Shown piece by piece: positions 60,319 through 64,000 of a stretch of DNA of 64,000 bases. The notes below the pieces were generated by a model. It saw only the letters and a program-made list of their open reading frames with translations. It had not been told where the DNA came from and did no database searches. The position numbers were made by a program, and so were the translations under genes. Each line of letters starts with the position of its first letter. Position 1 is the first letter of the stretch. This stretch comes from Brevibacillus brevis (GTDB lineage: Bacteria > Bacillota > Bacilli > Brevibacillales > Brevibacillaceae), in contig NZ_CP134050.1 of the NCBI RefSeq assembly GCF_031583145.1, forward strand, positions 3,113,501 to 3,177,500. The letters run 5' to 3'.

Positions 60319-60540
60319 TTATGGCTCCAACACGCTCCCGATCGGTTTGAAGAGAGCATTCAACGCCGTAGCCGGCCCAGGCAGATTCGGCAAATCCTGC
60401 AGAGAAAGGATCCACGCCAGGAAAATCAGGACAAAAAATACCACCTTGTCTTTTTTCGGCACCTTTTTCATTCGCGGCCACTCAAACAAAATCAAAAGGA
60501 CAGCCAAGGCCGTCATGCTGAGAATGACGCCCCATTTCAA
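60319..60540 (-). CDS. Small two-TM D-type receptor protein, cluster 3 (D1)
   Basis: TTG 60540, after GGGGGAG, overlaps the A-gene stop (TTGA). The 73-residue product has KWGVILSMTALAVLLILFEW, a lysine-rich loop, then VVFFVLIFLAWILSL and a tail with LPGPATALNALFKPI. It is paralogous to D2. Confidence 0.78.
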   Translation of the reverse strand: MKWGVILSMTALAVLLILFEWPRMKKVPKKDKVVFFVLIFLAWILSLQDLPNLPGPATALNALFKPIGSVLEP

Positions 60541-62089
60541 GACGATTCTCCCCCTTCCGTAGGATCCGGCTTCAACCCGGGTACCTGCCTGTACTCGTTT
60601 GACTCCCCAGTCAGATGCGGGCGTGAATCCATGAGCCACCAAGGCGCACGGATGATCGTGTCTTTCAATTCACTGGTCTTCAACGGTCCGACAGGGCTCA
60701 GGTAAGGCACGCCCAGAGAACGAAGCGAACAGAGATGAACAACCACTGTAATGATTCCCAGCATAATCCCCAAGAGACCCAACGTTCCCGCCAGCAGCAT
60801 CATCGGAAACCGCAGCAAGCGAATGGAAATACCCGCAATGTAATGCGGAATCATAAACGAGGCAATCCCGGTAATCGCCACGACGATGACCATGGGCGCC
60901 GATACGAGTCCAGCCTGCACAGCAGCCTGACCGATAACGAGAGCTCCCACGATGCTGACTGCCGCCCCGACTTGTTTCGGGAGCCTTACCCCTGCTTCGC
61001 GCAAAGCCTCAAATGTAACTTCCATTATCATCGCCTCGACTAGAGCGGGAAACGGGACCGCTTCACGGGAGGACGCCATGCTGATGAGAAGAGAGGTCGG
61101 CACCATCTCATGATGAAACGTGATAAGAGCCACATACAGGGACGGCAGGATGAAAGACATCGTGGTGAAAAAGTAACGCAGCCACCGGATGGCAGTGCTG
61201 GCCATCGAACGCTGGTAGTAGTCTTCGCTGGACTGGAGCATGGAGAACAACGTGGCCGGAGCGATCAACACAAAAGGCGTCCCGTCCACTAAGATCGCCA
61301 CTCGTCCTTCCAGCAAATTTCCGCATACCACATCAGGCCGCTCCGTGCTCAAGATTTGCGGAAAGGGAGAAGACGGCTGATCTTCAATAAACTCTTCGAT
61401 GTAGCCGCTTTCCAAAATGCCGTCAATTTCGATGCGATCCAACCGCGAATGGACTTCCTTTACCAAGGTCTTGTCCACCAGCCCTTCGATGTAGGCCACG
61501 ATCACAGCGGTCTTGGTGTAACCCCCGATGTTTCTTCGTTCCATTTTGAGGGCAGGCGTCTTGATGAGTCGGCGCAACAAAGAAGTATTGACCGTGATCG
61601 ATTCAGAGAACCCTTCCCTCGGCCTTCGGCGACCGGCTCTTCGATGGCTCGTTTTTCCCATTTGGAGAGGCCGATGGAGATCGCTGCCTGTTGCTGATCG
61701 ATGAGCAGCACCGGATACCCATTGGCGATCGAATCCACACACTCTTCGAGAGAATTCAACTCCTGCATTTTCGAAACGGGAACGGCTTTTTGGAGAAACG
61801 CATGCACGTCCCACTCTTGATTCCCTCTGCCATGCATAAGCGGCGAAAGCACGCGGCCATCCAGTTCTTCAATATTGGCAAGGCCGTCAACATAAATCAG
61901 GAGAGCCGGGATCGTCCCGAAAATAAGAAATGAGCGAAACACAATATCGGTGCAATTGTCGTATAACGACCGCAGAAGGTCTTCATTGTTGGCAAGGTTT
62001 TTATCCAAAGCGGTGCGAGAAGGAGTTTGCTGCTGCTGTTTGACTTTGCTTCTGTTTGCTCTCCACCACTTGCGAGCATTCCCACGCAC
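60537..62089 (-). pseudogene. Germinant receptor A subunit, cluster 3, frameshifted
   Basis: GTG 62089 (SD AGGAGAGGG) opens the first part: NLANNEDLLRSLYDNCTDIVFRSFLIFG through KWEKRAIEEPVAE. The frame then goes wrong and ends at 61502. The correct sequence resumes in another frame with RRPREGFSESITVNTSLLRRLI and runs through all membrane segments to 60537. Compared with the intact A gene at 31937 (EPANEATVRGPRE), three residues plus a base-count change are missing, consistent with a 13-nt deletion between CGAA repeats at 61625-61628. As read, the only A subunit of this cluster would be truncated before its membrane part. Confidence 0.85.
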
Positions 62090-62186
62090 TGTGCAACCCT
62101 CTCCTGCCTCATCCAGGTTACGGAAATTTTGCCCAACAGGTGGGACTTTTATCCATCGTCGAAGTAGAGTCAATGAATGAGCAAAC

Positions 62187-62217
62187 AAAAAAACGCCCGT
62201 GTAACCGGACGTTTTTT
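62187..62217 (-). terminator. Terminator of brnQ
   Basis: AAAAAACG.CCG pairs with CGG.CGTTTTTT around a 6-base loop; it separates brnQ from the germinant cluster downstream. Confidence 0.88.
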
Positions 62218-62251
62218 CTCTGAAACGAGCTACGAATAAGAGCAGTGGCGA

Positions 62252-63586
62252 CTAGGACGAACCGCCTTTCTCGTAAACGGACAGAACTTTTTTCCCGAAG
62301 TCGAGCAGCATACCGGCGCACCCCGCGAGCAACGCAGGCATGATCCATCCTGCACCCTCCCCGTAAAAGGGCAGGAAAAGCAGCCAATCATCCCAAGCAT
62401 GTCGCAAGAAGGTGACATTCACCATGTCGATTACGCCGAAGCAGGCGACGACTCCCACTGTGACGGGATATACCCATGACGTGGATGGAATCAGCCCCTC
62501 CAGCACTGCCAGGCCAATCAGGACGATCGCGACAGGATAGATCGCGCCCAGAATCGGAACAGACACACTTAAAATTTCCGTCAGACCCAAATTGGCGATC
62601 GCCATGGACAGCAAGCACAAAATGGTGACCCATGCCCGGTAAGACAGGGTGCCAAACAGACCTTGAAAGTATTGGCTGCAGGATGTGACGAGCCCGATCG
62701 ATACACAAAGGCATGCGACGGTAAACACGATACCGAGAAGAATCGTCCCGGCTTGGCCAAACAAATGCTGCATGACACCGGTCAAGATCTGGGCGCCATT
62801 CTCGGCATTGCCTACGAACGAGCTGCGGGAACCAAGTACTCCGAGAATCACATAGATGATGGTCAACAAAACACCGGCCCCTACACCCGCCATGATCATG
62901 TGGGCGGACACCGACTTCGGCTCGTCAACGCCTTTATTTCGAAGCGTGCCAGCGATCACAATGCCAAATACGAGCGCGGCCAGAGCGTCCATCGTCAAAT
63001 ATCCATCCAGGAACCCTTGGATAAACGGGTGCTCGGCATACTTGGCGACAGGCTCTGTGCTTGGCCCCATCGGCGTCATCAGACTCTTGAGGAAGATCAG
63101 GGCGATCAAGGCCAGCAGCGCGGGAGTCAGCCATTTTCCAAAGCGATCGACCAGCTTGGAGGGAGATAGACTCAACCAAAAGACGATGCCGAAAAACACC
63201 AACGTGTACAGGAACAGACTGATGGGCGAGCTGACCCACTCCTCGGACAGGAATGGTGCCATCCCCATTTCGAATGCCAAACTGCCTGCACGGGGAATGG
63301 CGAGCCCGGGTCCGATCGACACGTAGATCAGAAACGGAAAAATGACGGCGAAAAGCGGATGGACGCGACTAGCCAGGCGGTGAAAGGTCCCTGCTTTCGC
63401 GATTGCCACTACTCCCAGGATCGGCAAACCCACGGCGGACAAAATGAATCCTGCCAGAGACACCCAGACACTCATCCCGGCTGACTGTCCCAGAAACGGC
63501 GGAAAAATGAGGTTGCCTGCGCCAAAAAACATGGAGAAGAGCATAAAACTGACCAAGATCAGTTCACGTTTGGATAAGGTTATCAT
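62252..63586 (-). CDS. brnQ: Branched-chain amino acid transporter, BrnQ family
   Basis: The 444-residue protein has 12 membrane segments and LIVCS-family blocks: LVSFMLFSMFFGAGNLIFPPFLGQSAG, YVSIGPGLAIPRAGSLAFEMGMAPF, DALAALVFGIVIAGTLRNKGV, and SCSQYFQGLFGTLSYRAWV. It imports leucine, isoleucine and valine with sodium or protons. ATG 63586 is about 14 bases from the GGGAGG site; another ATG (63596) out of frame lies four bases from that site and opens a 10-codon frame that overlaps brnQ. No T-box was seen in the 90-base upstream gap. Confidence 0.93.
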   Translation of the reverse strand: MITLSKRELILVSFMLFSMFFGAGNLIFPPFLGQSAGMSVWVSLAGFILSAVGLPILGVVAIAKAGTFHRLASRVHPLFAVIFPFLIYVSIGPGLAIPRAGSLAFEMGMAPFLSEEWVSSPISLFLYTLVFFGIVFWLSLSPSKLVDRFGKWLTPALLALIALIFLKSLMTPMGPSTEPVAKYAEHPFIQGFLDGYLTMDALAALVFGIVIAGTLRNKGVDEPKSVSAHMIMAGVGAGVLLTIIYVILGVLGSRSSFVGNAENGAQILTGVMQHLFGQAGTILLGIVFTVACLCVSIGLVTSCSQYFQGLFGTLSYRAWVTILCLLSMAIANLGLTEILSVSVPILGAIYPVAIVLIGLAVLEGLIPSTSWVYPVTVGVVACFGVIDMVNVTFLRHAWDDWLLFLPFYGEGAGWIMPALLAGCAGMLLDFGKKVLSVYEKGGSS

Positions 63587-63679
63587 CGGCGATCATACTA
63601 CCTCCCATCATAATGAGAGGCATTCTACCAAGTTTCCGCGCCAGATACTAGTGATTCGCCCGTATTCGCAATTGCAAAA

Positions 63680-64000
63680 TCATTGCAAGTTTTCGTATTC
63701 CGCTACGCGCTCCAGCCATTCCTCCACAAGCTCGCGAAACAGGTGGCTTTGCTCGATTTGCAGATTGTGTCCGGCCCGATCAAGGACGGCAAAGCTCGCA
63801 CGAGGATAACGATCCAGAATGGCCCACACATCTGCATAGCCCGTGACGTGATCCTGCCTTCCTGTCAAGAACAGCGCAGGCTTGTCAAAGTGCTCGTGGT
63901 CCAAATCAAAGGAGAATGCGTAACGCTTGCTGATTCTCCTCAGAAACTCCCGGTCAGCGACTTGCAGCCCTGGCAGGATGTCTCTCGCGAACTGTTCCCA
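63680..64000 (-). CDS. Alpha/beta hydrolase, C-terminal part (cut by window end)
   Basis: A minus-strand frame is open from base 64000 to a stop at 63680, giving 106 C-terminal residues. It reads FDKPALFLTGRQDHVTGYADVWAILDRYPRASFAVLDRAGHNLQIEQSHLFRELVEEWLERV. D in GRQDHV and H in AGHNLQIEQ are the acid and base of the hydrolase triad. The nucleophile and N-terminus lie beyond the window. Substrate unknown. Confidence 0.85.
   Translation of the reverse strand, partial: WEQFARDILPGLQVADREFLRRISKRYAFSFDLDHEHFDKPALFLTGRQDHVTGYADVWAILDRYPRASFAVLDRAGHNLQIEQSHLFRELVEEWLERVAEYENLQ

Noticed and set aside
63587-63680. T-box or CodY site before brnQ
   Set aside because: The gap is too short for a T-box, and no AATTTTC-type CodY box is seen.

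Overview
The window looks like chromosome of an endospore-forming member of the Bacillales, most likely Brevibacillus or a close relative. The evidence is an alpha/beta-type small acid-soluble spore protein, a CotF-like coat protein, three clusters of GerA-family germinant-receptor genes, a YaaH-like GH18 lipoprotein, a ydaO-type c-di-AMP riboswitch, RNase J, and moderately GC-rich genes with strong AGGAGG-type ribosome sites. I see no rRNA, tRNA, insertion sequence, prophage or CRISPR array. The ends cut two genes: an M23 peptidase (base 1) and an alpha/beta hydrolase (base 64000).

Bases 1-10650 hold the M23 peptidase, two small spore-type genes, a YpcP-like 5'-3' exonuclease with a YdeI/OmdA-type protein, a RavA-ViaA-like MoxR ATPase/VWA pair, a polytopic transporter, and a SUKH-LRR plus TPR gene pair. 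Bases 10700-15000 form a compact purine-nucleoside module: a PbuE-like efflux pump and deoD, a TrmB-type regulator, and a NupC-type transporter. Two matching 22-bp operators lie in front of the two transporters. The deoD start site is unusual: a stable hairpin separates a perfect Shine-Dalgarno from the ATG. Bases 15000-25500 carry a frameshifted gene of unknown function, DUF488, YitT and Gre-like genes, a nitroreductase, the GH18 lipoprotein, and a four-gene cluster (sugar epimerase-like, DHDPS-like, NRAMP-like permease, nucleotidyl-cyclase-like/HTH regulator) that looks like an uncharacterised catabolic operon.

Bases 25700-31800 hold RNase J, small spore-type proteins, a CotF-like coat protein and an FtsH-like membrane protease. 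Bases 31900-36100 are a germinant receptor operon in order A-C-D-B. Bases 36100-45700 carry housekeeping and stress genes: catalase, ComB-like phosphatase, kinase, cold-shock protein with a long structured leader, rhodanese, c-di-AMP-riboswitch-controlled CAP-domain protein, homoserine dehydrogenase-like protein, divergent peptide deformylase and an aminotransferase.

Bases 45775-49511 are a second germinant receptor operon (A-B-C, minus strand), followed by a DMT transporter and an acyltransferase. Bases 52021-62089 are a long minus-strand run in transcription order A(broken)-D-B-B-C-glutamate-synthase-like-DUF2071-C-D-B. This is an enlarged germination locus with one frameshifted A subunit, three B subunits, two C subunits, two D subunits and two embedded non-receptor genes. 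BrnQ and the truncated hydrolase close the window.

All assignments come from reading the sequence and remembered family motifs. No database search was run.
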